A DNA stretch of 64,000 bases from UBA5796 sp040752455 (GCA_049324115.1 JBMOMN010000048.1:1-64000); one strand, 5' to 3'; positions 10,609-18,312 are shown, counted from the first letter of the stretch. Notes: generated by a model not told the origin, from the sequence alone. Program-made: numbers and translations.

Positions 10609-11285
10609 CGCTCCGAACCTCCTGCAAGGTTTTCCAGCCGCTCACGATCCAGAAAAGCAAATTCCACGCGGTTGACGCGGATCAGCCCCTCGTCAGCGAA
10701 GCGATGCAGGGTGCGGCTGACCAACTCACGGGTCGTCCCGACCGTGTCGGCCATCTGGTCGAGGGTCAGGTTGCGCGGCGCGGGTTGCCCGTCCACGGGA
10801 TGGTAGTGAGTCAACAGCAGGCGCGCCAGGCGTCCCGCGACAGGGTGGAAGGCAAATCCATACACCACTTCGCGCACGTTGCGCATATACTGAACCAGGA
10901 TCGTGGAGACATCCCACGCGGCTTGCGCATTCTCTTGGATGAGGGGCAGAACCGCATCGCGCCCCCAAAGATAAAGTACCGCATCTTCACGGACTTCGAG
11001 CGAGGCGGGCATCGAGAGGCCGTCCACCACCGAATGGCCCCAGACCACCTCACCGGGACGGAGCGAGAACACCACCTGGCGGCGGCCTTCGGGCGAGAGC
11101 ATGGCCCACTCCAGTCTTCCCGAAGCGATAAAGGCGACGTATGGCCACACTTCCCCCTGCCAGCAGATAAAGTCATCCTTGCTGTATTTCTTTTCGGTCG
11201 CTGTCGCCACCAGTTCGGCGCGTTCGCGCTCGGTCAACTTGGAAAAGACGGGCGCCTGTGAGAGAAAGTCCGGAATCTTTGGCAT
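10605..11285 (-). CDS. Crp/Fnr-family transcription regulator 2
   Basis: 226 residues with the same layout as the coupled downstream gene: effector barrel (about 15-125), dimer helix and winged helix. The recognition helix TTRELVSRTLHRF has the E-x-x-S-R pattern found in FNR. Only one cysteine (in FICWQGE) lies in the barrel, so no FNR-type cluster is expected. The gene is divergent from the first membrane protein of the cluster across 120 bases, a natural position for an autoregulated local regulator. Confidence 0.9.
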   Translation of the reverse strand: MPKIPDFLSQAPVFSKLTERERAELVATATEKKYSKDDFICWQGEVWPYVAFIASGRLEWAMLSPEGRRQVVFSLRPGEVVWGHSVVDGLSMPASLEVREDAVLYLWGRDAVLPLIQENAQAAWDVSTILVQYMRNVREVVYGFAFHPVAGRLARLLLTHYHPVDGQPAPRNLTLDQMADTVGTTRELVSRTLHRFADEGLIRVNRVEFAFLDRERLENLAGGSER

Positions 11286-11302
11286 GAACAGCCTCTTGAC
11301 GA

Positions 11303-11345
11303 TTTATAAAAGTGCAAAGACGAAATAGCGTCTTTGTGATATTTT
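11303..11345 (+). promoter_or_regulatory. Candidate Crp/Fnr-type promoter of the gene at 11406
   Basis: TTTATAAAAGTGCA (11303-11316) is a degenerate match to the cluster box TTGACAAAAGTCAA. After 23 bases comes an extended -10, TGA TATTTT (hexamer 11340-11345). The same TTGTGATATTTTT string occurs at the -10 of the gene at 20492. A separate palindrome, CAAAGACG/CGTCTTTG, occupies 11315-11336 between box and -10. Confidence 0.5.
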
Positions 11346-11405
11346 TCTCATGTAAATCGTCTCCTGCTTTGGCAGGCTCATTATATCAACTTCAAGGAGA
11401 AACCA

Positions 11406-12410
11406 ATGAAGAACGAAACTACAAAAACCCAACGTCTCGTCATGGCGATTGTGGCAGTCATCGGCGGCCTGTACCTGATGCTGCTGGCGCCCACCCAGGC
11501 GATGCAGACCCTGAAGATCGCGCTCGACCAGGTGCTGCTGCGCCTTGTGCCCCACGATGCGGATTTCTACCCCGCCGTGCCGATCCTGTCGGTCACGTTC
11601 TCAGCCTGGATCATCGCCTTTGTGCTTTCTGGCGCCATGCTGCTGGTGCTGGCGAAGAAACTGTATGACGGGGTGAAGTGGGCGCGCGCCGCCACGTTGG
11701 GGCTGTTCGCCATCCCCTCGGTGGCGGGGATGACCATGATGATCCCGTGGTTTGTGCTGGTGCTGGCCGAATATCCTGAAAAAGGTGTGCCGCCGCACAC
11801 CATCACAGGCATGCCGCCCGCCATGCCGATCATCCTGGCAGGATTGCTGTTCTACTTCATCATCCTGTTCGCAGACCAGGACACGCTCAAGAACAAAGTT
11901 TTGAAATTCTTCCCCTACACCGCCTTAGGCATCGTCTCGGGCATGGTCTTCATGAACGGGCAACACGGCGTGCGCTATTTCATCCACATCCCTGGCGAGT
12001 TTGTCACCGACGCCAACGGCCTGATCGCCGCCAATCCCACCCCGCCTCCGTTCACATCCGCGCTGGCGCATTACATCACCAACCTGGATCATCTGGATTG
12101 GCGATCCTTTGAGTTCCTTTCAGAAAAAGCCGTGTACAGCCCGCAGACACTGGCGCTCCTGCTCGGCGGTTTCCTGCTCTACATCGCCTCTGTGCTGTTG
12201 ATCGTCTCGATCCCGCTTATGGCGATGAAGAATAAAACGGGCTGGTACATTGCCACTGCTACCACGCTCGCTACCGTCGTTGTCAGTTTCCAGGGCTTCA
12301 TCGTGCGCCACTCCACCGAATGGCTGCAGGGCGGGATGCTGTCCGCGGTATTGCTGGCGATCCTGCTCATCCCCGCCTTCAAGCAGTTCCTGATCGAAAA
12401 AGGTGATTAG
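11406..12410 (+). CDS. Multi-span membrane protein, local paralogue family member A
   Basis: 334 residues with about eight hydrophobic spans, no catalytic motif I recognise and no assigned family. It shares with the proteins at 13297, 14307 and 18498 a K-x-Y-x-G-x-KWAR stretch after span 2, an IPS-x-(A/G)-G-x-x-M-x-x-PW block, a conserved GQHG-x-R-like histidine/arginine segment and a lysine-rich cytoplasmic C-terminus (FKQFLIEK). Membrane location is clear and function is unknown. The AAGGAG ribosome site is well spaced. It is probably under the promoter at 11303-11345 and ends at a strong terminator. Confidence 0.8.
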   Translation: MKNETTKTQRLVMAIVAVIGGLYLMLLAPTQAMQTLKIALDQVLLRLVPHDADFYPAVPILSVTFSAWIIAFVLSGAMLLVLAKKLYDGVKWARAATLGLFAIPSVAGMTMMIPWFVLVLAEYPEKGVPPHTITGMPPAMPIILAGLLFYFIILFADQDTLKNKVLKFFPYTALGIVSGMVFMNGQHGVRYFIHIPGEFVTDANGLIAANPTPPPFTSALAHYITNLDHLDWRSFEFLSEKAVYSPQTLALLLGGFLLYIASVLLIVSIPLMAMKNKTGWYIATATTLATVVVSFQGFIVRHSTEWLQGGMLSAVLLAILLIPAFKQFLIEKGD

Positions 12411-12425
12411 TCAAATAATCAACCA

Positions 12426-12475
12426 CATTCTCCTTTGCAAAATGGAGCCAGGGTTTCTGGCTCCATTTTGTTTTT
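12426..12475 (+). terminator. Terminator with conserved prefix CATTCTCCTTTGCA
   Basis: The arms CAAAATGGAGCCAG (12438-12451) and CTGGCTCCATTTTG (12457-12470) form a 14-bp perfect stem followed by five T. The preceding CATTCTCCTTTGCA (12426-12439) recurs at the ends of two other paralogues, and in a variant form after a third. The terminator lies between convergent genes and its A-rich left flank could serve the minus strand too. Confidence 0.9.
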
Positions 12476-12485
12476 CCTGCTGTTG

Positions 12486-13157
12486 TTATTCCGCGCCAAC
12501 CAAACGTTCGAGCGCGGCGCGGTCGTGCAAGGTGATGCTGGCGCGCGTAACTTGAAGCAGACCGTCCCGCTGAAGTTGATAGAGGGTACGGCAAACGACT
12601 TCGGGCGATGAGGCTACCATGGAGGCGATCCGGTCAAGGGTCAGGTCGCGTTGCGCCGAGGCCTCGGATGCAGGGACTCGTTCCAGGAGCAATTTCGCCA
12701 GGCGTCCCGTCACGGGCTGAAAGGCAAGGTCGGAGATCGTTTCCCGCCGCTTGCGGATCAATCTGGTCTGCCGAGCCAATAAAGCGCGAATCGCTTCGGG
12801 ATTTTCAAACAGAATTTGGAGGACGGTCTCGCCCTCCCATTGATAAATGACACTTTCCTGCGCAGCTTCCAAAGTGGAAGGCATAGGCCCCTCATCGAAA
12901 AGTGAGTGCGGCCAAAACTCATCCCCTTTCTCCCACGTGGATACGACATAACTCCGCCCGTCCAGCGAGTGGATGACGGACCGCAATTGGCCTTCTGCTA
13001 TGAGCAATACGTTGTGCCAGAGGTCGCCCTGCCAGTAAAGCGCCTCATCCCGTTTTAGTACGCGCCTCACCGCCTGGGAAGCCAGTCGTTGTTTTTGTAA
13101 AATCGTGATCTTTCCCAATGTCTCGGTGGCTTCCAACAATGCAATCAGGTCGGGCAT
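12486..13157 (-). CDS. Crp/Fnr-family transcription regulator 3
   Basis: 223 residues when started at the ATG at 13157 (MPDLIALLEA), which has AAAGGA upstream and matches its two paralogues in length. A frame open to 13205 would add 16 unlikely residues. It has an effector barrel, dimer helix and winged helix with SSPEVVCRTLYQL as the recognition helix (E-x-x-C-R). The FNR cysteine motif is absent. It is transcribed divergently from membrane protein B, and the best binding box of the window lies in the shared upstream region. Confidence 0.9.
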   Translation of the reverse strand: MPDLIALLEATETLGKITILQKQRLASQAVRRVLKRDEALYWQGDLWHNVLLIAEGQLRSVIHSLDGRSYVVSTWEKGDEFWPHSLFDEGPMPSTLEAAQESVIYQWEGETVLQILFENPEAIRALLARQTRLIRKRRETISDLAFQPVTGRLAKLLLERVPASEASAQRDLTLDRIASMVASSPEVVCRTLYQLQRDGLLQVTRASITLHDRAALERLVGAE

Positions 13158-13198
13158 GATGCTGATCCTTTCAATAAATAGATAGGGGTCGCACATTC

Positions 13199-13240
13199 TT
13201 GACAAAAGTCAAGGCGAAAACAGGAAAAGGAGAATATTAT
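13199..13240 (+). promoter_or_regulatory. Perfect Fnr/Dnr-type box and -10 for the gene at 13297
   Basis: TTGACAAAAGTCAA (13199-13212) is an inverted repeat TTGAC-N4-GTCAA. Exactly 22 bases later stands TATTAT (13235-13240), which puts the box centre about 41.5 bases before the predicted transcript start, as for class II Crp/Fnr activation. A second symmetrical sequence, TGTGC-N6-TCACA, lies at 13242-13257, and CTGAACCAGGTTCAG at 13260-13274. Confidence 0.8.
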
Positions 13241-13296
13241 ATGTGCATAATATCACAACCTGAACCAGGTTCAGTGTCACATCCTACGGAGGAAGA

Positions 13297-14181
13297 ATGT
13301 TACCTGCTACATCACGAAATAACCGCCTCATTGTCATCACCCTTGTAGTGATCGCCGCGATCTTGATGATCACGGTGGTTCCCTTCATCGGATTCGATAT
13401 GGCCAACCCGATTGCCCAGGGCCAGTTGGCCCGCATCGAGAAGTTCAAGGCCGAAGGAACTCCCGATATGGCCGTACAGGCCGCTTTGTTGGAGTTGACG
13501 CCCTGGCTCATCACCTTCTTCTACCCATTCTGGAGCCTGCTCTCACTGGTCGCTGGTATCGCGTTACTGGTGATCGCCAAAGACCTGTACAACGGCGAGA
13601 AATGGGCGCGCGGGCTGGCATTGCTCTGCCTGGCCATCCCGTCCATGGGCGGCGCGTACATGATTGTGCCGTGGATGAACTTCATCGGCAGCGTACAAGG
13701 CGGATTCCCGCCCGCAGTCATCATCATGACGATCGGCCTGGCCCCGTACTTCGCCCTGTTGCTGCTCGAAAAAAGCGACTGGATGCAGAAGATCGTGGAC
13801 TTTCTTGTCTTCCTGATGCTGGGCGTCACGTCCGCCGAATCCTTTGCCAACGGGCACGCGGCCTTCCGCATCCTGTACGGACATCCCAAGCGCCCGCTCT
13901 TCGCCGAAGGGATTTCCATCACCTACGTCGGCTGGCTCGGACTGTGGATCAGCGCAGCTTTGACCATCGCGGCCATCTACCTGCTGGGCAACCGCAAACT
14001 TTCGGGCTGGTATTACGGCCTGATCGGCGCCTGGGTGGCTGTCATCGCCGGTGGAGCCACTCACTATGTCCGTCACGCCACCAATGACTACCTCTACAAC
14101 GTTTTGATGGGAGTGAGCCTTGTCATCATGCTCCTCATCCCCGTCTTCAAGCAACGCCTGCTAAAAGAATATTCAGGCTGA
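13297..14181 (+). CDS. Multi-span membrane protein, paralogue B
   Basis: 294 residues with about seven to eight hydrophobic spans. It is a clear relative of the proteins at 11406 and 14307: it shares the KDLYNGEKWARG loop, the IPSMGGAYMIVPW block, a buried NGHAAFR histidine/arginine segment and a C-terminal FKQRLLKE tail. No known family, cofactor or enzyme motif is recognised. It starts after ACGGAGGAAG and is preceded by the strongest Crp/Fnr-type box of the window, so it is expected to be an activated member of this regulon. Confidence 0.8.
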   Translation: MLPATSRNNRLIVITLVVIAAILMITVVPFIGFDMANPIAQGQLARIEKFKAEGTPDMAVQAALLELTPWLITFFYPFWSLLSLVAGIALLVIAKDLYNGEKWARGLALLCLAIPSMGGAYMIVPWMNFIGSVQGGFPPAVIIMTIGLAPYFALLLLEKSDWMQKIVDFLVFLMLGVTSAESFANGHAAFRILYGHPKRPLFAEGISITYVGWLGLWISAALTIAAIYLLGNRKLSGWYYGLIGAWVAVIAGGATHYVRHATNDYLYNVLMGVSLVIMLLIPVFKQRLLKEYSG

Positions 14182-14184
14182 GCG

Positions 14185-14229
14185 CATTCTCCTTTGCAAA
14201 CTCGGAATCCGATCGGGTTCCGAGTTTGC
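14185..14229 (+). terminator. Terminator of paralogue B with CATTCTCCTTTGCA prefix
   Basis: The arms GCAAACTCGGAA (14196-14207) and TTCCGAGTTTGC (14218-14229) pair perfectly. Only a weak T-tract (CTTTAAGG) follows. CATTCTCCTTTGCA occupies 14185-14198. The right arm overlaps the next gene's regulatory box. Confidence 0.7.
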
Positions 14230-14267
14230 TTTAAGGCAAAGAATTTTCCAAGCCCTTGTGATACCTT
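14226..14267 (+). promoter_or_regulatory. Crp/Fnr-type promoter of the gene at 14307
   Basis: TTGCTTTAAGGCAA (14226-14239) is a TTGC-N6-GCAA inverted repeat. After 22 bases comes TACCTT (14262-14267), preceded by TGA to give an extended -10 like those of the genes at 11406 and 20492. The -10 region also reads TGTGA-N6-TCACA (14257-14272), a perfect Crp consensus. Which protein binds which element cannot be settled from sequence. Confidence 0.6.
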
Positions 14268-14306
14268 TCACATAGAATTCCCGTCAAAGTGCTCCCGGAG
14301 GATGCC

Positions 14307-15152
14307 ATGAAAGAAACTTCCCAAAAGAATCGCAATGCAATGTCCATCATCGCCATCATCGTTGGCTTGCTGATGGTCACCGTCATCCCCCTTTTGACAC
14401 AAACGTCCCTTGAGCGCGTGTTGGTCGGGCTTACCAAACACATCGAGGCGGGGAATCCAACTTTCGCCAGCGGTGTGCCGCTCTTTGATCTGTTCTATCC
14501 CATCTGGCGAGCGGTCATATTTGTGGCCGGCGCGGCGTTGATCGTTATCTCGCAGGAAATCAAAAAAGGCGAAGAATGGACCTACCAGGCTGCCATGTCG
14601 CTCTTTGCCCTGCCCGCCATCGGCGGCATGTTCATGTTCCTACCCTACGTCAGTTGGGTGGACGGGTTCCCCCTGCCAATGATTATCTCGGCCATCGGTC
14701 TGACGGGATATTTCAGCCTGATCTTCCTGCGCAAGGGCGATGTCTGGCAGAAGCGGGCGCGCTTCGGTTCCTTGACTTTCATCGGAATGCTGGCGACGCA
14801 CGCCTTCACCATCGGCATCGGCGCACAGCGCACCATGATGACCCGCCCCGGTTACCCGTTCTACCCGGATTTCACCTGGTGGTTGTTCAACTGGGTCGGC
14901 GAAGTGAATTGGGTGGCGGTCATCCTGCTGTTCATTTCCATTCCCTTGCTGTCCGTTGGCAAAAAGAGCGGCTGGTGGCTGGCTGTGATCGGCGCCATCG
15001 CCATCCTGATGATTGACGTCCCCACCCAATTCATCCGCACCAAGACGCTGGACTACCTGTACGGCTCCCTGCTCGCCCTGGGCGTCCTATTCTTCACAAT
15101 GGTGCCCTTCTTCAAAAAGCATTTGCTGGAAGACGAGCCAGCAGAAGCCTGA
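14307..15152 (+). CDS. Multi-span membrane protein, paralogue C
   Basis: 281 residues from the ATG at 14307, chosen because GGAGG lies five bases upstream. An ATG 18 bases earlier lacks such spacing. About seven to eight hydrophobic spans. It shares the KKGEEW loop, the LPAIGGMFMFLPY block and a C-terminal FKKHLLE tail with paralogues A and B. The membrane-embedded histidine/arginine segment reads FTIGIGAQR. Function unknown. It is expected to belong to the Crp/Fnr-type regulon through the promoter just upstream. Confidence 0.8.
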   Translation: MKETSQKNRNAMSIIAIIVGLLMVTVIPLLTQTSLERVLVGLTKHIEAGNPTFASGVPLFDLFYPIWRAVIFVAGAALIVISQEIKKGEEWTYQAAMSLFALPAIGGMFMFLPYVSWVDGFPLPMIISAIGLTGYFSLIFLRKGDVWQKRARFGSLTFIGMLATHAFTIGIGAQRTMMTRPGYPFYPDFTWWLFNWVGEVNWVAVILLFISIPLLSVGKKSGWWLAVIGAIAILMIDVPTQFIRTKTLDYLYGSLLALGVLFFTMVPFFKKHLLEDEPAEA

Positions 15153-15188
15153 ACGCCAGGAATATTGGCGCATTCTCCCTTGGGGACT

Positions 15189-15210
15189 CCCCCTTGTCAG
15201 CGCAAGGGGG
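15189..15210 (+). other. Hairpin between paralogue C and the small membrane gene
   Basis: CCCCCTTG (15189-15196) and CAAGGGGG (15203-15210) form an 8-bp stem with no T-run. A variant of the 3' element (CATTCTCCCTTG) begins at 15171. It may stabilise or partly terminate the upstream message. The stem ends 14 bases before the next ATG. Confidence 0.4.
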
Positions 15211-15224
15211 AGGTTGCTCCTGCC

Positions 15225-15374
15225 ATGAAAATCAACCCACACTACTATCCCTACATCATCCTTACCACATACGTGATCTTCCTCCTGCTTGGCATCCTGC
15301 TCGGGTTCGGGCCGGAACGCGGCGGCGAAGGCGGCGAGCATGGTCTCCTGTTGGCGATGGAGGCCTGCGTATGA
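15225..15374 (+). CDS. 49-residue single-span membrane protein
   Basis: A short frame with one strongly hydrophobic helix (about residues 9-28, YIILTTYVIFLLLGILLGFG) followed by a glycine/glutamate-rich stretch (PERGGEGGEHG). Its stop codon overlaps the start of the NapH-like gene as ATGA, so the two are translationally coupled. The overlap and clean membrane helix support a real gene. It could be a small subunit of the iron-sulfur protein that follows. No family recognised. Confidence 0.6.
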   Translation: MKINPHYYPYIILTTYVIFLLLGILLGFGPERGGEGGEHGLLLAMEACV

Positions 15375-16174
15375 CCGCGAAACCAACCTCGCTTTCCAAA
15401 AGCCGCCGGATCATCCAATGGCTGGCCGTGATCGGCACATTCGTGATCGGATTGCGCCACATCATGCCGGGCGAAGCCTCGCGCGGCGGATCCTTCGACT
15501 CGTTCTGCGCCTTCGGCGGAATTGAAACATTGCTTCCCTATATCCTCGATGGGAACGTACTCAAATCCACAAACCTGCTCAACTTCTCGGTCCTGATCGC
15601 CACGCTGGGCGTCGCGCTCGTGGCGGGACGCGCCTTCTGCGGCTGGCTGTGCGGGTTGGGCGCGCTCCAGGACTTCGTCGCCGAGTGGACGCGGAAACTG
15701 CTCGGCAAGGCCAGCAAGACTATTTTGCCCTTGCAACTGCCCGCATCTGTTGACCGCCCGCTTCGATATGCAAAATATTTAATCTTGCTTTGGATCATGG
15801 TTGGCAGCCTCTTTACGGTCTATCCGCCCCTGCGCGACTTCTGCCCCGTGCGCGCCGTCTTCAGCCTCAAGATGACTCCGCTCCTGTGGCTCACGCTGGC
15901 GGTCTTCCTGGCAGGCTCGGTTCTGGTGGAACGCTTCTGGTGCAAATACTTTTGTCCGCTCGGCGCGGCGCTGGCGGTCTTCAATAAAATCTCGCCCGTG
16001 CGCCTCGTCTCGGACGATCAGCGCTGCAACAACTGTGGACGCTGCGACATCGAGTGTTCGATGGGCATCCAGGATGTGCCGCGCAATCTCGACCATCCCG
16101 AATGTGTCCGGTGTATGGAATGTCTCGACACCTGCGCGCGGGACGGCTCACTGGAATTGAAATTGATCCGTTGA
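15371..16174 (+). CDS. NapH/NosR-like membrane 4Fe-4S protein
   Basis: 267 residues. Several membrane spans carry two cytoplasmic-side cysteine pairs, FCGWLCGLGALQ and WCKYFCPLGA, as in the NapH/NosR/CcoG family. The C-terminal part holds a dicluster ferredoxin with CNNCGRCDIEC and CVRCMECLDTC. Relatives pass electrons between quinol and periplasmic or extracytoplasmic reductases, or serve copper-oxidase assembly. Here an electron-transfer role for the neighbouring membrane proteins is the natural inference. The start is coupled to the 49-residue gene by an ATGA overlap. Confidence 0.85.
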   Translation: MTAKPTSLSKSRRIIQWLAVIGTFVIGLRHIMPGEASRGGSFDSFCAFGGIETLLPYILDGNVLKSTNLLNFSVLIATLGVALVAGRAFCGWLCGLGALQDFVAEWTRKLLGKASKTILPLQLPASVDRPLRYAKYLILLWIMVGSLFTVYPPLRDFCPVRAVFSLKMTPLLWLTLAVFLAGSVLVERFWCKYFCPLGAALAVFNKISPVRLVSDDQRCNNCGRCDIECSMGIQDVPRNLDHPECVRCMECLDTCARDGSLELKLIR

Positions 16175-16246
16175 CAAGAGCCTTTCCTGGCTGGAGTCGG
16201 CCTTCGCAGGGCGATTTACGAATGCGCCGGCTTCGTGATTGCTTTT

Positions 16247-16288
16247 CCGACTTAAGTCTTTAACTTGCCGGGAGGAGGCGCATATACT
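16247..16288 (+). promoter_or_regulatory. Crp/Fnr-type promoter of the gene at 16310
   Basis: CCGACTTAAGTCTT (16247-16260) holds the GAC-N4-GTC core. After 22 bases comes TATACT (16283-16288). The spacing is identical to the promoters at 13199, 16728, 20411, 28331, 29534 and 39308. The predicted leader is only about 15 bases and contains AAAAGGAG. Confidence 0.65.
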
Positions 16289-16309
16289 GGATGAAAAGGA
16301 GAAGAAACC

Positions 16310-16699
16310 ATGAAAAACACTCTCAACAAGATCGCTTCCGTCCTTGCCTTTGTCATCGGCGGCATGGCCGTCTTTGCGGGCGGCAAGGTCCTGCTGGGCA
16401 ACGACCCCGGCTATTACGTCATCAACTGGCTGCCGCTCTACAATTACACCCTGGGCATCCTGACCCTGTTCATCACCGCCGCCCTGATCTGGACGAACGG
16501 CAGGTTCGCCATGCCTGCCGCCATCGGGACGTTCAGCCTGCACACCCTCGTCATGCTGATCCTGCAGACCGCTTATCGCGGTGTGGTGGCTCCCGACAGC
16601 CTCCAGGCCATGACGCTCCGGCTCGCCGTTTGGGCGGTCATCCTGGGATTGATGTTCGCCCGGTCGCGCAGCAACAAGGGATCCATAAAAAGGGCATGA
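16310..16699 (+). CDS. Small four-span membrane protein
   Basis: 129 residues with four hydrophobic segments (about 8-27, 43-61, 70-88 and 102-117) and a basic C-terminus. No cysteines or conserved motif. Preceded by AAAAGGAG and its own Crp/Fnr-type promoter, it stands alone before a terminator-like hairpin. It is not obviously a member of the larger paralogue family. Function unknown; co-regulation is the only clue. Confidence 0.7.
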   Translation: MKNTLNKIASVLAFVIGGMAVFAGGKVLLGNDPGYYVINWLPLYNYTLGILTLFITAALIWTNGRFAMPAAIGTFSLHTLVMLILQTAYRGVVAPDSLQAMTLRLAVWAVILGLMFARSRSNKGSIKRA

Positions 16700-16726
16700 T
16701 CGGCAGCGACAGTTTGTGAAAAATAG

Positions 16727-16793
16727 TACGACAAAAGTCGTATGCAAAAAGCAGGTCAGTCTGTACACTGGAACCAGACCGACCTGCTTTTTT
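16727..16793 (+). promoter_or_regulatory. Crp/Fnr-type promoter embedded in a terminator hairpin
   Basis: TACGACAAAAGTCGTA (16727-16742) is followed, 22 bases after its 14-bp core, by TACACT (16764-16769). A 12-bp inverted repeat, AAAAAGCAGGTC (16746-16757) and GACCTGCTTTTT (16781-16792), plus T-run, spans the promoter. Transcripts arriving from upstream can fold the terminator. Transcripts starting at about 16776 lack the left arm and escape it. Confidence 0.75.
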
Positions 16794-16803
16794 GTGTGAT
16801 GCA

Positions 16804-17100
16804 ATGACCATTCCTTCTGTTTCAACCCTGGACGAAAAACTGCGCGCCGCCATCCTCTCCCGCTTCGCGGCGGACGAATGCACCGCCTCCGCCAACCTGC
16901 GCGTGGGCGTGTCGAACGGGATCGTCCACCTGGCGGGCGTGGTGAATTCCATCGAAACGCGCATCATTGCCGCAGAACTGGCCGAGGAGGTCGAGGGGGT
17001 GCGCGGCGTGGTCAACCGCATCGAAGCGCCTGGCGCGCCGCTGCCGGCCAGAACCGTCAATCTGGATTTACAAAATAAAAAAGGAAACTCGCATGAATAA
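16804..17100 (+). CDS. BON-domain protein
   Basis: 98 residues with a BON-type alpha/beta fold. An acidic helix is followed by LRVGVSNGIVHLAGVVNS and a second VEGVRGVVNRIE strand, the pattern seen in OsmY-like lipid- or membrane-associated domains. There is no signal peptide. No good Shine-Dalgarno stands before the ATG; the predicted leader is about 28 bases. It overlaps the next gene by eight bases, so the two form an operon from the promoter at 16727-16769. Confidence 0.75.
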   Translation: MTIPSVSTLDEKLRAAILSRFAADECTASANLRVGVSNGIVHLAGVVNSIETRIIAAELAEEVEGVRGVVNRIEAPGAPLPARTVNLDLQNKKGNSHE

Positions 17101-17332
17101 ATTCCTCAACAAATGGTTTCGCCAAATCCACCGTTGGATCGCGATTCCAACTGCCTTGCTCATTCCAATTGCCTTCGTCATTAAACTGATCGGCAGCCCC
17201 GAGACGATTGCCTTTTGGGAAAAGTGGGACAAACTCCCGTCCATTTTTATGCTTTTCATGGCGATCACGGGCAGTTATTTATATCTGCTCCCTTATATTG
17301 TCAAATGGCAGAGAAAAAGAAAGGTCGCTTAA
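17093..17332 (+). CDS. Small PepSY-associated-type membrane protein
   Basis: 79 residues with two hydrophobic helices and the opening NKFLNKWFRQIHRWIAIP, which resembles the first helix of PepSY-TM proteins (K-W-x-R-x-x-H-R-W). It ends in a basic KWQRKRK tail. A close relative lies at 35167 beside the MacAB operon, with the same MAITG-x-YLYLLPY second helix. AAGGA precedes the ATG, which overlaps the end of the BON gene. Function unknown. Confidence 0.7.
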   Translation: MNKFLNKWFRQIHRWIAIPTALLIPIAFVIKLIGSPETIAFWEKWDKLPSIFMLFMAITGSYLYLLPYIVKWQRKRKVA

Positions 17333-17403
17333 CGCGATAGCCACATTGCAGGCCAGAGGCGAAAAATTTTGCGCCTCATATTTCTCGATAAAAAGGAGTG
17401 AAC

Positions 17404-18246
17404 ATGAAAAACAATACCAAACTTGGAGCCGTACTCGCGATACTCGGTATTCTGGCAGGGATATTATGCCTGTATTTCCTGGCAGACACGTACAACGCAG
17501 TCATCCACACCCACTTCAACGCTGGAGATTGGGAAGAGAGCAATACCGTCCGCTTCGTCTATGCAGTGTTGGGCTGGCTGGGGACGGCGGCTGGCGCGCT
17601 CTCTGCCGCGGTTTTGTGGGGCTTCCTGAAGAAGCAGGGTTGGGCCTGGTTCTGGGGCGCGGTCGCTGCGACCGTCCTCCTGCTGGCAGGATTCTTCCCG
17701 ATGATCCCCGCCGCCGACAGCGGATTGCCCGTCCCGACCATGTGGGTGTTTATGCTGGCGGCCGTCATGTGGTTCGGAATGCTCTTTGTTGGCGGCGTGA
17801 GCGGCAAGATCATCACGCTCACCTTCATCGCGGGTCTCGCCTACGTGCTGACCTTCATTGACGGCGTCGCGCCATTCTCCAAATTCCAGACCACTTTCCA
17901 AACGCCGACGACATTTGTCGAGAACGCAAACACATTCTGGAATGGGATGTACGTGATCCTGCAAGAGGTCAGTTGGTGGGGCGCGGCGGCTTGGGCGATG
18001 TTCATCTTCGCAGTGTTGAAGAAAAAATCTTGGGCGATTCCCGTCGGCCTCTTCGCAGGGACGATGTCCATGATCGCGGGCTATCCCCTGGGATTACACA
18101 ACGCGCTGGTGGAAGTGCATCGCTTCTCGATGTTCCTGCCCGCGCCGATCATGAGCACGGGATTATTCATCTACCTCCTGCTCCCGTCCACGAAGAGGAT
18201 GATCGAGACGTGGAACAGTTCATCCAGCAGTTCAACTGCTGGATAA
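17404..18246 (+). CDS. Multi-span membrane protein, divergent paralogue D
   Basis: 280 residues from the ATG at 17404 with AAGGAG five bases upstream. A GTG two codons earlier is less well spaced. About seven to eight hydrophobic spans. It resembles paralogues A-C in size, span layout and the short KKQGWAWFWG loop, but shares fewer residues, so membership is uncertain. The C-terminus is serine-rich. No cofactor motif. It follows the BON and PepSY-like genes and has no own promoter box that I can see. Confidence 0.7.
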   Translation: MKNNTKLGAVLAILGILAGILCLYFLADTYNAVIHTHFNAGDWEESNTVRFVYAVLGWLGTAAGALSAAVLWGFLKKQGWAWFWGAVAATVLLLAGFFPMIPAADSGLPVPTMWVFMLAAVMWFGMLFVGGVSGKIITLTFIAGLAYVLTFIDGVAPFSKFQTTFQTPTTFVENANTFWNGMYVILQEVSWWGAAAWAMFIFAVLKKKSWAIPVGLFAGTMSMIAGYPLGLHNALVEVHRFSMFLPAPIMSTGLFIYLLLPSTKRMIETWNSSSSSSTAG

Positions 18247-18249
18247 CCG

Positions 18250-18302
18250 GTACCGCAAAATTCATTTTGCGCCTCGCGCGAGCAAGATAGGTCTTGCGGC
18301 AC
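18250..18302. repeat. GTACCGCAA-type multi-hairpin repeat, degenerate copy
   Basis: The outer arms GTACCGCAA and TTGCGGCAC enclose hairpins GCAAAATtcATTTTGC and GCAAGAT..GTCTTGC. It is one of four related copies in the window (also near 19468, 46215 and 47519), and lies directly after a stop codon. Confidence 0.75.
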
Positions 18303-18312
18303 TGAATAACCG

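Noticed and set aside
14257..14272. TGTGA-N6-TCACA as a true Crp operator activating the gene at 14307
   Set aside because: An activator here would need a -10 near 14294, where only CCCGGA is found. The sequence fits better as the extended -10 of the box at 14226, although dual use cannot be excluded.
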